Shown here piece after piece: positions 55,753 through 63,472 of a stretch of DNA of 64,000 nt. The translations under genes and the position numbers were made by a program. Under the pieces are notes generated by a model. The model made no database searches. It was not told the DNA's origin and saw only the letters and a list, made by a program, of their open reading frames with translations. The DNA comes from Paracoccaceae bacterium (lineage in GTDB: Bacteria > Pseudomonadota > Alphaproteobacteria > Rhodobacterales > Rhodobacteraceae). The DNA lies in NCBI GenBank assembly GCA_016744015.1, contig JADGFD010000002.1, positions 1 to 64,000 of the forward strand. Reading direction: 5' to 3'. Every line of letters starts with the position of its first letter. The first letter of the stretch is position 1.

Positions 55753-55776
55753 GGCTGCCATTTGGCGGCCTTTTTT
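55753..55776. terminator. Intrinsic, probably bidirectional terminator between HU and merR-type genes
   Basis: The stem GGCTGCC / GGCGGCC (one G-T pair), with loop ATTT and a run of six T on the + strand, ends the HU transcript. On the - strand the same stem is followed by CCCTTTTC, so it may also end the convergent merR-type transcript, whose stop codon overlaps the T run. Confidence 0.8.
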
Positions 55777-56188
55777 AGTGTGAGTGCTTGCATAAAGCAT
55801 GGTTTGAAAGCGCCTCTATCACGTGGCATTGCCCGACCGTGGTGCCGGTGCAGCTATGGGCAATGCGGTCCAGCTCCTCCGCCAGTGCCGTGAGCTTGGA
55901 AATCCGCGCCTGCACGGACTCTAGATGGCGGGCCGCTATTTTATTCGCTTTATCGCAGGGCTGGTCTGGGTTGGCTGAAAGGTTCAGCAATTCTCGAATA
56001 TCATCCAGGCTCAACCCCAAATCCCGCCCGTGCTTGATAAAGGTAAGTCGGTCGAGATCAACCTGCGCATAGCGCCGCTGATTGCCCGCCGTGCGGCCCA
56101 TAACATTGATAAGGCCTTCTTGCTCATAATAGCGCAATGTCGGAATTTTTATACCTGTTTGGCGAGACACCTGACCAATGCTGAACAT
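55775..56188 (-). CDS. MerR-family metal-responsive regulator (ZntR/CadR/PbrR-like)
   Basis: Residues 1-70 are a MerR winged helix (IGQVSRQTGIKIPTLRYYEQEGL, then NQRRY). A dimerisation helix and a C-terminal metal loop follow. Cys78, Cys113 and Cys121 match the three-cysteine divalent-metal site of CadR/PbrR/ZntR-type sensors; the CC pair of ZntR is Cys-Thr here. A further Cys133 and several His lie at the tail (CKHSH). The regulator would sense Zn, Cd or Pb and distort the 19-bp-spacer promoter between it and the divergent cation-transporter gene. This operator is clearly visible, which makes that gene the target. Confidence 0.9.
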   Translation of the reverse strand: MFSIGQVSRQTGIKIPTLRYYEQEGLINVMGRTAGNQRRYAQVDLDRLTFIKHGRDLGLSLDDIRELLNLSANPDQPCDKANKIAARHLESVQARISKLTALAEELDRIAHSCTGTTVGQCHVIEALSNHALCKHSH

Positions 56189-56203
56189 TTTTGAATTAAC
56201 TCC

Positions 56204-56234
56204 TTGAACCTCTAGTCCCTAGAGGGATTATACA
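56204..56234 (+). promoter_or_regulatory. MerR-type promoter/operator with 19-bp spacer
   Basis: -35 TTGAAC (56204-56209) and -10 TATACA (56229-56234) are 19 bp apart, two more than normal, as in MerR-activated promoters. The spacer contains a perfect 7-bp dyad, CCTCTAG-TCC-CTAGAGG (56209-56225). It reads towards the cation-transporter gene, 32 bases before its ATG, and lies just upstream of the divergent merR-type start. Confidence 0.88.
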
Positions 56235-56265
56235 TAATCCACCAGATTGTAAAAAGGATTCGAAA

Positions 56266-56889
56266 ATGACGGAATGTGGATGCACGGGCCCGCAAAAAAC
56301 TTTTGAAGGCATGTCGCCAGCCTATAAACGGCGCTTGTGGCTGGTCATTGCCATTAACGCGGCAATGTTTGTGGTGGAAATTGTGGCGGGGCAGGTTTCA
56401 GGCTCGCAGGCGCTTCAGGCCGATGCGCTTGATTTTCTGGGAGACACCCTGACTTACGGCATTTCACTCGCGGCCATTGGGGCCAGCATTGCCGTGCGCA
56501 CAAATGCGGCGCTTTTTAAGGCGCTGACCCTGTTTGGCATGGGGCTGTGGGTTGCCGGATCAACCCTGTGGCGCGTGTTTTTTATTGAAACACCAACCGC
56601 AGAAATTATGGGAGTTGTGGGGTTTTTGGCACTGGCGGCCAATCTGGCTTCGGTGTTGATATTGGTTAAATACAAAGACGGAGATGCCAATGTGCGCTCG
56701 GTTTGGCTATGCTCTCGCAATGATGCTATTGGCAACGTGGCCGTGATGATCGCCGCGCTGGGCGTTTGGGGCACGGCCACCGGCTGGCCGGATTTGATTG
56801 TGGCCGGCATAATGGCGACCCTGTTTTTAAACAGCGCGTGGCTCATTTTCCGGCAGGCCTTGCTCGAGCGGCGTGCGGTTAGTGATTGA
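56266..56889 (+). CDS. Cation-diffusion-facilitator-like transporter, short form
   Basis: A 207-residue membrane protein with about six hydrophobic segments and a Cys-containing N-terminus (MTECGCTGPQ). Helix-2 and helix-5 sequences correspond to CDF metal sites but are altered: ADALDFLGDTLTYG, where typical CDFs have a His-x3-Asp or Asp-x3-Asp pair, and CSRNDAIGNVAVM. The C-terminal cytoplasmic metal-binding domain of most CDF proteins is missing, which is usual for this short subfamily. The divergent MerR regulator and its operator mark it as a metal-induced efflux protein. The metal is not determined; Zn or Cd is likely from the regulator. Confidence 0.85.
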   Translation: MTECGCTGPQKTFEGMSPAYKRRLWLVIAINAAMFVVEIVAGQVSGSQALQADALDFLGDTLTYGISLAAIGASIAVRTNAALFKALTLFGMGLWVAGSTLWRVFFIETPTAEIMGVVGFLALAANLASVLILVKYKDGDANVRSVWLCSRNDAIGNVAVMIAALGVWGTATGWPDLIVAGIMATLFLNSAWLIFRQALLERRAVSD

Positions 56890-56952
56890 TCCTGCGGTCG
56901 TCCTCGCATAGGCAGGCGTTAGGCTTGGCTCTTTGAGATAACCGGAGGCAAT

Positions 56953-57813
56953 ATGGACATGCGCGCCCTCATTATGGGGCTATCATTTGCGCTGATGTGG
57001 AGCAGCGCTTTTACGTCAGCGCGCATTGCGGTGGCGTATGCCTCACCTTTGTTGCTGCTTTCTGTGCGTTTTTTTATCGCGGGCTTGCTCGCGATGGGGA
57101 TTGCCAAATTGCTGGGCCAGCGCATTGCGCTTACACGCAAGCAATGGCTGGCCGTGGTGTTGTTTGGCCTGCTGCAAAACGGGGTTTACCTCGGGGCTAA
57201 TTTTGTGGCGATGCAGTGGATAGAGGCGGGGCTGGCGGCGATTATTGCCAGCCTGCTGCCGTTGATTGTGGCTTTGCTGAGTTGGGTATTTTTTAAGGAG
57301 CGCCTGCCCGCGCTCGGGGTACTGGGGCTTTTGGCCGGCCTTGTTGGTGTGCTCATCATCATGGGGGCGCGGCTTTCGGGCGGGGCAGATATCACGGGTG
57401 TTGTGCTGGCCTTTATGGGTGTGGGCGCGCTCAGCCTTGCCACGCTTTTGGTGCGGGGCGCGGTGAGCTCGGGCAATGTGCTTATGGTGGTTGGGCTGCA
57501 AATGCTGGTGGCCAGCGCGGCGCTGTTTCCGGCTTCGCTCGTGTTTGAAACATGGCATGTGGACTGGACATGGCAACTGATGGCCGCCTTCAGTTATACG
57601 ACTCTTGTGCCCGGTGTGCTGGCCACGCTGGTGTGGTTTTTGCTGGTCAATCGCATCGGGGCGGTTCGGGCCTCCAGCTTTCACTTTCTTAACCCGTTTT
57701 TGGGTGTGGCTATTGCGGCGATCTTTGTGGGAGAATCCCTTAGCCTGCAAGATATTGCAGGCGTTGCGGTGATCACGCTTGGCATTATCGCGGTGCAGCT
57801 TTCCAAACGGTAA
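56953..57813 (+). CDS. EamA/DMT-family permease
   Basis: A 286-residue inner-membrane protein with ten hydrophobic segments arranged as two five-helix EamA repeats. Sequences typical of the family are MWSSAFTSARIAV near the start, ANFVAMQWIEAGLAAII at the end of repeat one, and FHFLNPFLGVAIAAIFVGE in repeat two. Members export amino acids, metabolites or drugs; the substrate here is unknown. GGAGG precedes the ATG. It lies between the metal-efflux gene and ccdA and may be transcribed alone. Confidence 0.9.
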   Translation: MDMRALIMGLSFALMWSSAFTSARIAVAYASPLLLLSVRFFIAGLLAMGIAKLLGQRIALTRKQWLAVVLFGLLQNGVYLGANFVAMQWIEAGLAAIIASLLPLIVALLSWVFFKERLPALGVLGLLAGLVGVLIIMGARLSGGADITGVVLAFMGVGALSLATLLVRGAVSSGNVLMVVGLQMLVASAALFPASLVFETWHVDWTWQLMAAFSYTTLVPGVLATLVWFLLVNRIGAVRASSFHFLNPFLGVAIAAIFVGESLSLQDIAGVAVITLGIIAVQLSKR

Positions 57814-57870
57814 CAATTGCTCGCAGAAAGTTTATGTGACCTTGCGGGGCGCAAAAACTACATTCCCTCT

Positions 57871-58584
57871 ATGGAATTTATATTTGCCTACGGCGCTGGC
57901 CTGCTCACCCTGATTAACCCCTGCGTTTTACCGGTGTTACCAATTGTGCTGGCTTCCAGCATTCGCTCCCACAAGCACGGGGCGCTGGCCTTAGCGCTGG
58001 GCATGAGCATTGCTTTTGTTGGCCTCGGCATGCTGGTTGCGGTGTTTGGCAGCTCTATCGGGCTGGATGCGGACAGGGTCTCGCAAATCGGGGCCTTTAT
58101 GATGCTGGCTTTTGGTGCGGTGCTGTTGATCCCGCCGCTAGGTGCGGTTTTTACCAAGGCCACCTCCAAATTCTCCACTTCGGCGGATAAAAAACTTGAT
58201 GATGTGGACACAACGGGCCTGCGTGGGCAGTTTATTGGCGGGGCGATTCTGGGGGCGGTGTGGTCTCCTTGCGTCGGGCCTACCTTGGGGGGCGCGATTG
58301 CGCTGGCTTATCAAGGCACGGACCTGCTTTTTGCCACGGGTATTATGACGGCCTTTGCCATGGGTATCTCCAGCATTATCCTGCTGCTGGGCTACGGTGC
58401 GCGCGAAACCATTCGCAAGCGGGCCGGTGCGATGCGAGTGCTGGCCAGCAAAGCCAAACCCATTATGGGGGTCACCTTTGTGCTTGTCGGCGTGATGATC
58501 CTCACAAAATTCCACTATGTTATTGAGGCATGGCTCCTCGAAATAATGCCCGTTTGGCTACAAGATCTTTCCGTCTCACTCTAA
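57871..58584 (+). CDS. ccdA: CcdA-type thiol-disulfide membrane transporter
   Basis: CcdA carries reducing equivalents from cytoplasmic thioredoxin across the membrane to periplasmic thioredoxin-like proteins, often for cytochrome c maturation. The protein has about six hydrophobic segments and the two signature cysteines, Cys18 in INPCVLPVLP and Cys134 in SPCVGPTLG. The start MEFIFAYGAG at 57871 is preferred over an in-frame codon at 57817 because the family begins just before its first helix. The thioredoxin-like gene follows 11 bases later and is its likely partner. Confidence 0.9.
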   Translation: MEFIFAYGAGLLTLINPCVLPVLPIVLASSIRSHKHGALALALGMSIAFVGLGMLVAVFGSSIGLDADRVSQIGAFMMLAFGAVLLIPPLGAVFTKATSKFSTSADKKLDDVDTTGLRGQFIGGAILGAVWSPCVGPTLGGAIALAYQGTDLLFATGIMTAFAMGISSIILLLGYGARETIRKRAGAMRVLASKAKPIMGVTFVLVGVMILTKFHYVIEAWLLEIMPVWLQDLSVSL

Positions 58585-58595
58585 AGGAGAAAAAT

Positions 58596-58997
58596 ATGAA
58601 GCGCCGTGAATTTTTGGCTCTCGGGGCCGCTGCCACCCTCGCCCCTTTGCCCGCTTTGGCCAATGAAGGCTGGGTGGAATATGAATGGGGCGTGTTAGAG
58701 CCGTTGTTAGCCCGCGGAGACACCGTGCTGCTGGATTATTCCGCCGTGTGGTGTGGCACTTGCAAAGCGCAAGAGCGCGCCATAACTGCCATTCGCGCCG
58801 CAAATTCTGCCTATGACAGCGCTATTACCTTTGTGCGCGTTGATTGGGACGATTATTCCCGTGAAGATGTTACCACCAGTCGCAACATCCCCCGCCGCTC
58901 TACGCTGGTGCTGCTTCGCGGCGACCAAGAGCTTGGGCGAATCGTGGCTGACACGCGAAGTGCACAAATACAGGCGCTTATGGACCTTGGGTTGTAA
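58596..58997 (+). CDS. Periplasmic thioredoxin-like protein
   Basis: A 133-residue protein with an N-terminal signal that contains an RR-x-FL pattern (MKRREFLALGAAAT) and ends near ALA, so either Tat or Sec export is possible. A thioredoxin fold follows with the redox motif WCGTC (Cys53, Cys56) in DYSAVWCGTCKAQE, and the cis-Pro region is in NIPRRSTLVLL. It lies directly after ccdA with AAAGGAG upstream, so it is probably kept reduced by that transporter. The protein target is not evident. Confidence 0.88.
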   Translation: MKRREFLALGAAATLAPLPALANEGWVEYEWGVLEPLLARGDTVLLDYSAVWCGTCKAQERAITAIRAANSAYDSAITFVRVDWDDYSREDVTTSRNIPRRSTLVLLRGDQELGRIVADTRSAQIQALMDLGL

Positions 58998-59093
58998 GCC
59001 CCGCCAAATTGTAACAAATGCAACATTAATACCAGTTAACTGAAGAGAATCCTTCTTTTTGGCAGTTGCTTTGTGCGGTTTTCTATCCTCTAC

Positions 59094-59123
59094 TTCCTCC
59101 ACAAAAAATAATCTGTGGAGGAA
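59094..59123 (+). promoter_or_regulatory. Hairpin that sequesters the phnD ribosome-binding site
   Basis: A perfect 10-bp inverted repeat, TTCCTCCACA (59094-59103) and TGTGGAGGAA (59114-59123), with a 10-nt A/T-rich loop ends three bases before the phnD ATG. The right arm contains the whole Shine-Dalgarno sequence GGAGG, so the folded mRNA would block initiation. Opening by heat, a small RNA, an RNA-binding protein or translation could act as the switch. Confidence 0.7.
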
Positions 59124-59126
59124 ATT

Positions 59127-60098
59127 ATGAAAACGAATCTCTTAGGTGCAGCATCTGTATCCCTTTTGCTCAGCATGGGCGGCACAGCTTTTGCACAAGA
59201 AGATTGCCCGCGTGGTGCCCTTGACCCGATGTATTGCGACCGTGACGGCGACCTGCTTGCGGACTCACCAACAGACCCGGCAGACTTGAAAGACCCAAGC
59301 ACCCTGATCTTTGCTTACACACCTGTGGAAGACCCTGCTGTGTATGAAGAGGCGTGGTCTGACTTTCTGACATATCTCGAAGAAAAAACCGGCAAAAATG
59401 TTGTGTTCTTCCCCGTGCAGTCCAACGCGGCCCAGATTGAGGCAATGCGCTCGGGCCGCTTGCATATTGCGGGCTTTAACACCGGCTCCAATCCCTTGGC
59501 TGTAAACTGTGCGGGCTTTAACCCGTTTACCATTATGGCCTCGCTTGATGGCGGCTTTGGTTACGAGATGGAAATTCTCACTTACCCCGGTTCCGGCATC
59601 GAAGAAGTTGAAGATATCCGCGGTGGCCAGCTTGCCTTTACGTCGCCGACATCCAACTCTGGCTTCAAAGCGCCTTCTGCCATTTTGGCAGCAGACTTTG
59701 ATATGATCCCTGAGCGCGACTTTGAACCACTATTCTCGGGTAAGCACGACAACTCGATCCTCGGGGTGGCCAACCAAGACTACCCTGCGGCCTCTATCGC
59801 CAACTCTGTGCTTTCGCGCATGGTTTCCCGTGGTGTTATCGAAGCCAATCAGGTGATCTCGATCTACAAATCGCAAACCTTCCCGACCACGGGCTTTGGT
59901 GTTGCGCATGATCTGACACCCGAGTTGACTGCAAACATTCGTGATGCATTTTTCTCCTTTGATTGGGAAGGCACTTCGCTGCAGCGTGAATTTGAAAAGT
60001 CAAATGAGGGCCAGTTTCTTGAGATGACTTACATCGAATTCTGGGACGTTATCCGTAAAATTGACACGGCAAACGGCGTTTCTTACGCTTGTGAATAA
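59127..60098 (+). CDS. phnD: Phosphate/phosphonate-type ABC importer binding protein (PhnD family)
   Basis: A signal peptide (hydrophobic core LLGAASVSLLLSMGGTAFA) precedes a mature protein of about 300 residues with the PhnD pattern: FAYTPVEDPAVYEEAW, FFPVQSNAAQIEAMRSGRLHIAGFNTG, and FTSPTSNSGFKAP, where the Ser/Thr residues bind a phosphoryl group. Cysteines near the mature N-terminus (DCPRG, MYCDRDGD) and at the very C-terminus (YACE) may form disulfides. The ATG at 59127 follows GGAGGAA, which is buried in a hairpin. Ligands of this family include phosphonates, phosphate, phosphite and phosphate esters, and the sequence does not choose. Confidence 0.9.
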   Translation: MKTNLLGAASVSLLLSMGGTAFAQEDCPRGALDPMYCDRDGDLLADSPTDPADLKDPSTLIFAYTPVEDPAVYEEAWSDFLTYLEEKTGKNVVFFPVQSNAAQIEAMRSGRLHIAGFNTGSNPLAVNCAGFNPFTIMASLDGGFGYEMEILTYPGSGIEEVEDIRGGQLAFTSPTSNSGFKAPSAILAADFDMIPERDFEPLFSGKHDNSILGVANQDYPAASIANSVLSRMVSRGVIEANQVISIYKSQTFPTTGFGVAHDLTPELTANIRDAFFSFDWEGTSLQREFEKSNEGQFLEMTYIEFWDVIRKIDTANGVSYACE

Positions 60099-60110
60099 GC
60101 GTAAATAAAT

Positions 60111-60138
60111 ATGGCGTCCGCTAGTTTGTGGGCGCCAT
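60111..60138 (+). terminator. Stem-loop between phnD and phnC
   Basis: An 11-bp stem (ATGGCGTCCGC / GTGGGCGCCAT, with G-U pairs) and a 6-nt loop lie 13 bases after the phnD stop and are followed by TTTCTG. It can act as a weak terminator or mRNA stabiliser that makes phnD more abundant than the ATPase and permease genes downstream. Confidence 0.6.
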
Positions 60139-60159
60139 TTCTGTATCTAGGGGTGGAAA

Positions 60160-60945
60160 ATGCTAGAACTTCAAGGCCTTACTAAAGTTTACAATACAGG
60201 TGACAAAGCACTGAGCGATGTGACCCTCTCCATCCCTGATGGGCAAGTGGTGGCGCTGATTGGGCCATCGGGGGCCGGTAAATCCACGCTTATTCGCTGC
60301 ATCAACCGGCTTGTTCAGCCGACCTCTGGCTCTGCCACGCTTGACGATGTGAACGTTACCGCGCTTGGCTCGGCAGGCCTGCGCAAGGCGCGCCGAAAAA
60401 TGGGTATGATCTTTCAGGAATATGCGCTGGTTGAGCGCCTGACCGTGATGGAAAACGTGCTTTCCGGCCGTTTGGGCTATGTCGGTTTCTGGCGCAGCCT
60501 GTTTCGCAAATTCCCACAAAAAGATGTGGATGAAGCCTATCGGCTGCTAGACCGCGTGGGCCTGCTGGAAATGGCTGACAAGCGCGCCGATGCGCTTTCG
60601 GGCGGGCAGCGGCAGCGGGTGGGTATTTGTCGCGCGCTGATCCAAGACCCCTCGCTTTTGCTGGTAGACGAACCCACCGCCAGCCTTGACCCCAAAACCT
60701 CACGCCAAATTATGCGCCTGATTGTTGAATTGTGCACCGAGCGCGGCTTGGCCGCGATCATTAACATTCACGATGTGGCGCTGGCGCAAATGTTTGTGCA
60801 GCGCGTCGTCGGGCTAAAGCTCGGCGTTGTGGTGTTTGATGGCGGGCCAGATGACCTATTGCCAGAAGTGCTCACCGATATTTACGGCGAGGAAGACTGG
60901 GAAGCGACCATTGAAAAGGTTGATGACGAGGACGAAGAGGTATGA
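60160..60945 (+). CDS. phnC: Phosphonate-type ABC importer ATP-binding protein (PhnC)
   Basis: A 261-residue ATPase with Walker [11 protein letters not shown]-loop [17 protein letters not shown], signature [15 protein letters not shown], Walker [16 protein letters not shown] and H-loop [11 protein letters not shown]. The sequence [21 protein letters not shown] is close to the PhnC consensus. The C-terminus is acidic. Its stop overlaps the first permease start (ATGA). It powers uptake through the two PhnE-type permeases that follow. Confidence 0.93.
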   Translation: MLELQGLTKVYNTGDKALSDVTLSIPDGQVVALIGPSGAGKSTLIRCINRLVQPTSGSATLDDVNVTALGSAGLRKARRKMGMIFQEYALVERLTVMENVLSGRLGYVGFWRSLFRKFPQKDVDEAYRLLDRVGLLEMADKRADALSGGQRQRVGICRALIQDPSLLLVDEPTASLDPKTSRQIMRLIVELCTERGLAAIINIHDVALAQMFVQRVVGLKLGVVVFDGGPDDLLPEVLTDIYGEEDWEATIEKVDDEDEEV

Positions 60946-61754
60946 GCGCGGCGCTAGAGGCCAAGCTCGGGCAGGCCTGGAAAAAACCGCCGTTTATATC
61001 CAACCCCGTTTTTCGCTGGGCGCTCTTCATTGGCACGGCGGTTTATATTATTGCGGCATTCTCCGGCATCGAGATAAACCTAGATCGCATTGCCCGCGGT
61101 TGGGCGCGGGGCTGGGAATTCATCAAGGCGTTCACCGAGCCGGATTTTACCTCCCGCTGGAAGGATATTTACAAGGGTATTTACGAGAGTATCGTGATGA
61201 CCGTGGCCTCCACCGTTGTGGGCATCGCCATTTCCATCCCTATCGCGCTCGGGGCTGCACGTAACATCGCGCCGCTGCCGATTTATCTGATCTGTCGTGC
61301 CATTGTGGCCATTTCGCGTGCGCTCAACGAAATCATCGTGGCGATTATTCTTGTGGCGATTCTTGGCTTTGGCCCACTGGCGGGTTTCATTACGCTCAGC
61401 TTTGCAACCATTGGCTTTTTGGCCAAGCTACTGGCGGAAGATATTGAAAACATGAACAAAGTGCAGGCCGAAGCGATTAAATCCACCGGCGCTAGCTGGA
61501 GCCAGTGGATTAATTACGGGGTGCAGCCGCAGGTTATGCCGCGCCTGATCGGGCTGTCTATGTATCGGCTTGATATCAACTTTCGCGAATCTGCCGTGCT
61601 GGGCCTTGTGGGCGCGGGCGGTATTGGCGGCACGCTTAACACCGCGTTTGACCGCTACGAGTTTGATACCGTTGCGGCTATTTTGATCATAATCATCGTC
61701 ACCGTGATGTTCCTCGAATATCTCTCCGGCGTCATTCGTGCGAGGATCCAATAA
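60942..61754 (+). CDS. phnE: Phosphonate-type ABC importer permease 1 (PhnE)
   Basis: A 270-residue permease with a cytoplasmic N-terminal stretch, about six hydrophobic segments and an EAA loop ([20 protein letters not shown]). PhnE hallmarks are [19 protein letters not shown] and [17 protein letters not shown]. The start overlaps phnC (ATGA), and its stop abuts the next permease (TAATG). With the second PhnE-type protein it should form a heterodimeric channel. Confidence 0.93.
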   Translation: MSAALEAKLGQAWKKPPFISNPVFRWALFIGTAVYIIAAFSGIEINLDRIARGWARGWEFIKAFTEPDFTSRWKDIYKGIYESIVMTVASTVVGIAISIPIALGAARNIAPLPIYLICRAIVAISRALNEIIVAIILVAILGFGPLAGFITLSFATIGFLAKLLAEDIENMNKVQAEAIKSTGASWSQWINYGVQPQVMPRLIGLSMYRLDINFRESAVLGLVGAGGIGGTLNTAFDRYEFDTVAAILIIIIVTVMFLEYLSGVIRARIQ

Positions 61755-62569
61755 TGCCTATGTCTGAGAAAAACGGCCAGAAGGTCTGGCAAGTTCGCAC
61801 CACCAATGCCCAGCTTATCCGCTGGGGGGCTTGGCTTGTTGGGCTGGCCGCCTTCCTGTATTCTTGGAAAGAGATTTCTGATAATACTCTGTGGTTTATG
61901 ATGGATAATGTCGGCGAAGTGGTTGCCGATATTGCCGGGCGGGCGACGCCGCCCGCTTGGAGCTTTATCACTGAGCTGGGTCGGCCCGTTTGGGATACGC
62001 TGGCCATCGCCACACTTGGGACGATCTTTGCGCTTATCATGGCGGTGCCGGTGGCCTTTCTCGCCGCGCGCAACACCACCCCAAGCCGGATATTTGTGCG
62101 CCCTATCGCGCTGCTTGTTATTGTGTCCACCCGCTCGGTAAACTCGCTAATCTGGGCATTGCTCTTGGTTTCTATCGTGGGGCCGGGGGTGCTGGCCGGG
62201 CTTATCGCTATTTCGATCCGCTCTATCGGGTTTTGCGCCAAGCTGCTTTATGAAGCCATTGAAGAGATCAATGTGGTGCAGGTTGAGGCGATTAAAGCCA
62301 CGGGGGCCTCGCCGATGCAGGTGATGGTTTATGGCATTGTGCCACAAATCATGCCAGCTTTTGCCGGCATTGCTGTGTTCCGCTGGGATATCAACATTCG
62401 GGAAAGCACGGTGCTGGGGCTGGTGGGGGCGGGCGGTATTGGCTTGGCGCTGCAATCCTCGCTTAATGTGCTAGCATGGCCTAAGGTGAGCCTGATCCTG
62501 CTGGTTATTCTGGTGGCCGTTGTTATTGGCGAGTGGGTGTCTGCCAAGGTGCGCGGCGCAATTATCTAA
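61754..62569 (+). CDS. phnE: Phosphonate-type ABC importer permease 2 (PhnE paralogue)
   Basis: A paralogue of the preceding gene (271 residues) with the same PhnE signatures: STRSVNSLIWALLLVSIVGPG, an EAA loop VEAIKATGASPMQVMVYGIV, and [17 protein letters not shown]. Two different permeases in a D-C-E-E order are typical of alphaproteobacterial phosphate/phosphonate importers such as PhoCDET of rhizobia. The start is in a TAATG overlap; an in-frame ATG two codons later is also possible. A phosphatase gene follows after nine bases. Confidence 0.92.
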   Translation: MPMSEKNGQKVWQVRTTNAQLIRWGAWLVGLAAFLYSWKEISDNTLWFMMDNVGEVVADIAGRATPPAWSFITELGRPVWDTLAIATLGTIFALIMAVPVAFLAARNTTPSRIFVRPIALLVIVSTRSVNSLIWALLLVSIVGPGVLAGLIAISIRSIGFCAKLLYEAIEEINVVQVEAIKATGASPMQVMVYGIVPQIMPAFAGIAVFRWDINIRESTVLGLVGAGGIGLALQSSLNVLAWPKVSLILLVILVAVVIGEWVSAKVRGAII

Positions 62570-62578
62570 GAGGCTTTG

Positions 62579-63472
62579 ATGACCGATACAAATTGGGCGT
62601 TTGCGCAATATGAAAATGTGCGCAAGCGCTTGCCTTTGTCGCAAGCGCACGGGGCGTGCAAGCGCGTGCCTGATCTTGGCGCGCTGGCTGATGAATTTGA
62701 TGTATTTTTGTTTGACGCTTATGGCGTGCTGAATGTTGGCACCACCCCGATTGCAGGTGCCCCTGAGCGTGTGGCTGCTTTGCAAGCTATGGGGAAGCGC
62801 ACCATGGTGCTGACCAATGGCGCCAGCTTTCCGGCCTCTGACCGGCTGCCGAAATACCAACAATACGGCTTCAATTTTACCGCTGAGGATGTGATCTCCA
62901 GTCGCGATGTTTTGGCGGGGCATCTGGCCAGGCTCCCTGACACCCTTTGGGCTGCGATGGCCCCTATGGGGGCGTCATTTGAGGGCTTGGATGTGCAGTT
63001 TGACCTGCTGGAAGATGCGCCTGAAATCTACGCCAAGGCCGAGGGGTTCCTGCTGCTTGGCAGCCAAATATGGAATGACGAGCGTCAAGCTATGCTGGTG
63101 GAAGCCCTGCGGGAAAATCCGCGCCCAGTGCTGGTCGGCAACCCTGATCTTGTGGCCCCCTATGAGCACGGGTTTAGCCTGCAACCGGGGCTATATGCCC
63201 ATTGGCTGGCCGACAAAATCGGCCTTGAGCCGCAGTTTTTTGGCAAGCCTTTTGGCGGGATGTTTGCGGAGGCTGCGCGGCGTTTTGGTGAAGTGCCACC
63301 CGAGCGGGTGCTGATGATCGGCGATACCCTGCACACCGATATTCTGGGCGGCGCGGCGGCGGGGTTCAAAACCCTGTTGGTGGAAAATCACGGGATGTTC
63401 AGAGGTGCAGATGTGACCCCTTATATTGCGCAATCCGGCATTGCGCCGGATTATATTACCCCGACTATTTAG
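62579..63472 (+). CDS. HAD-superfamily hydrolase, subfamily IIA (NagD-like)
   Basis: A cytoplasmic HAD phosphatase of 298 residues. Motif I is FLFDAYGVLNVG (nucleophile Asp, with a Tyr between it and Gly as in subfamily IIA), motif II is MVLTNGAS, the motif III Lys lies in FFGKPFGGMF, and motif IV is MIGDTLHTDILGG. The cap is of the C2A type. It follows the importer permease gene by nine bases, so it may dephosphorylate what the importer brings in, which would point to phosphate esters rather than C-P phosphonates. The ATG at 62579 is preferred to a TTG three bases earlier. It converges with and slightly overlaps the DeoR-type gene. Confidence 0.88.
   Translation: MTDTNWAFAQYENVRKRLPLSQAHGACKRVPDLGALADEFDVFLFDAYGVLNVGTTPIAGAPERVAALQAMGKRTMVLTNGASFPASDRLPKYQQYGFNFTAEDVISSRDVLAGHLARLPDTLWAAMAPMGASFEGLDVQFDLLEDAPEIYAKAEGFLLLGSQIWNDERQAMLVEALRENPRPVLVGNPDLVAPYEHGFSLQPGLYAHWLADKIGLEPQFFGKPFGGMFAEAARRFGEVPPERVLMIGDTLHTDILGGAAAGFKTLLVENHGMFRGADVTPYIAQSGIAPDYITPTI

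Noticed and set aside
57043-57816. 257-codon - strand reading frame opposite the EamA permease
   Set aside because: The hydrophilic His/Gln/Arg-rich product mirrors the codons of hydrophobic helices on the real strand; no domain is seen.
59009-59026. PhoB-box-like sequence TTGTAAC-AAAT-GCAACAT upstream of phnD
   Set aside because: Only about four of seven positions fit the first half-site and fewer fit the second; too weak to call without a matrix scan.
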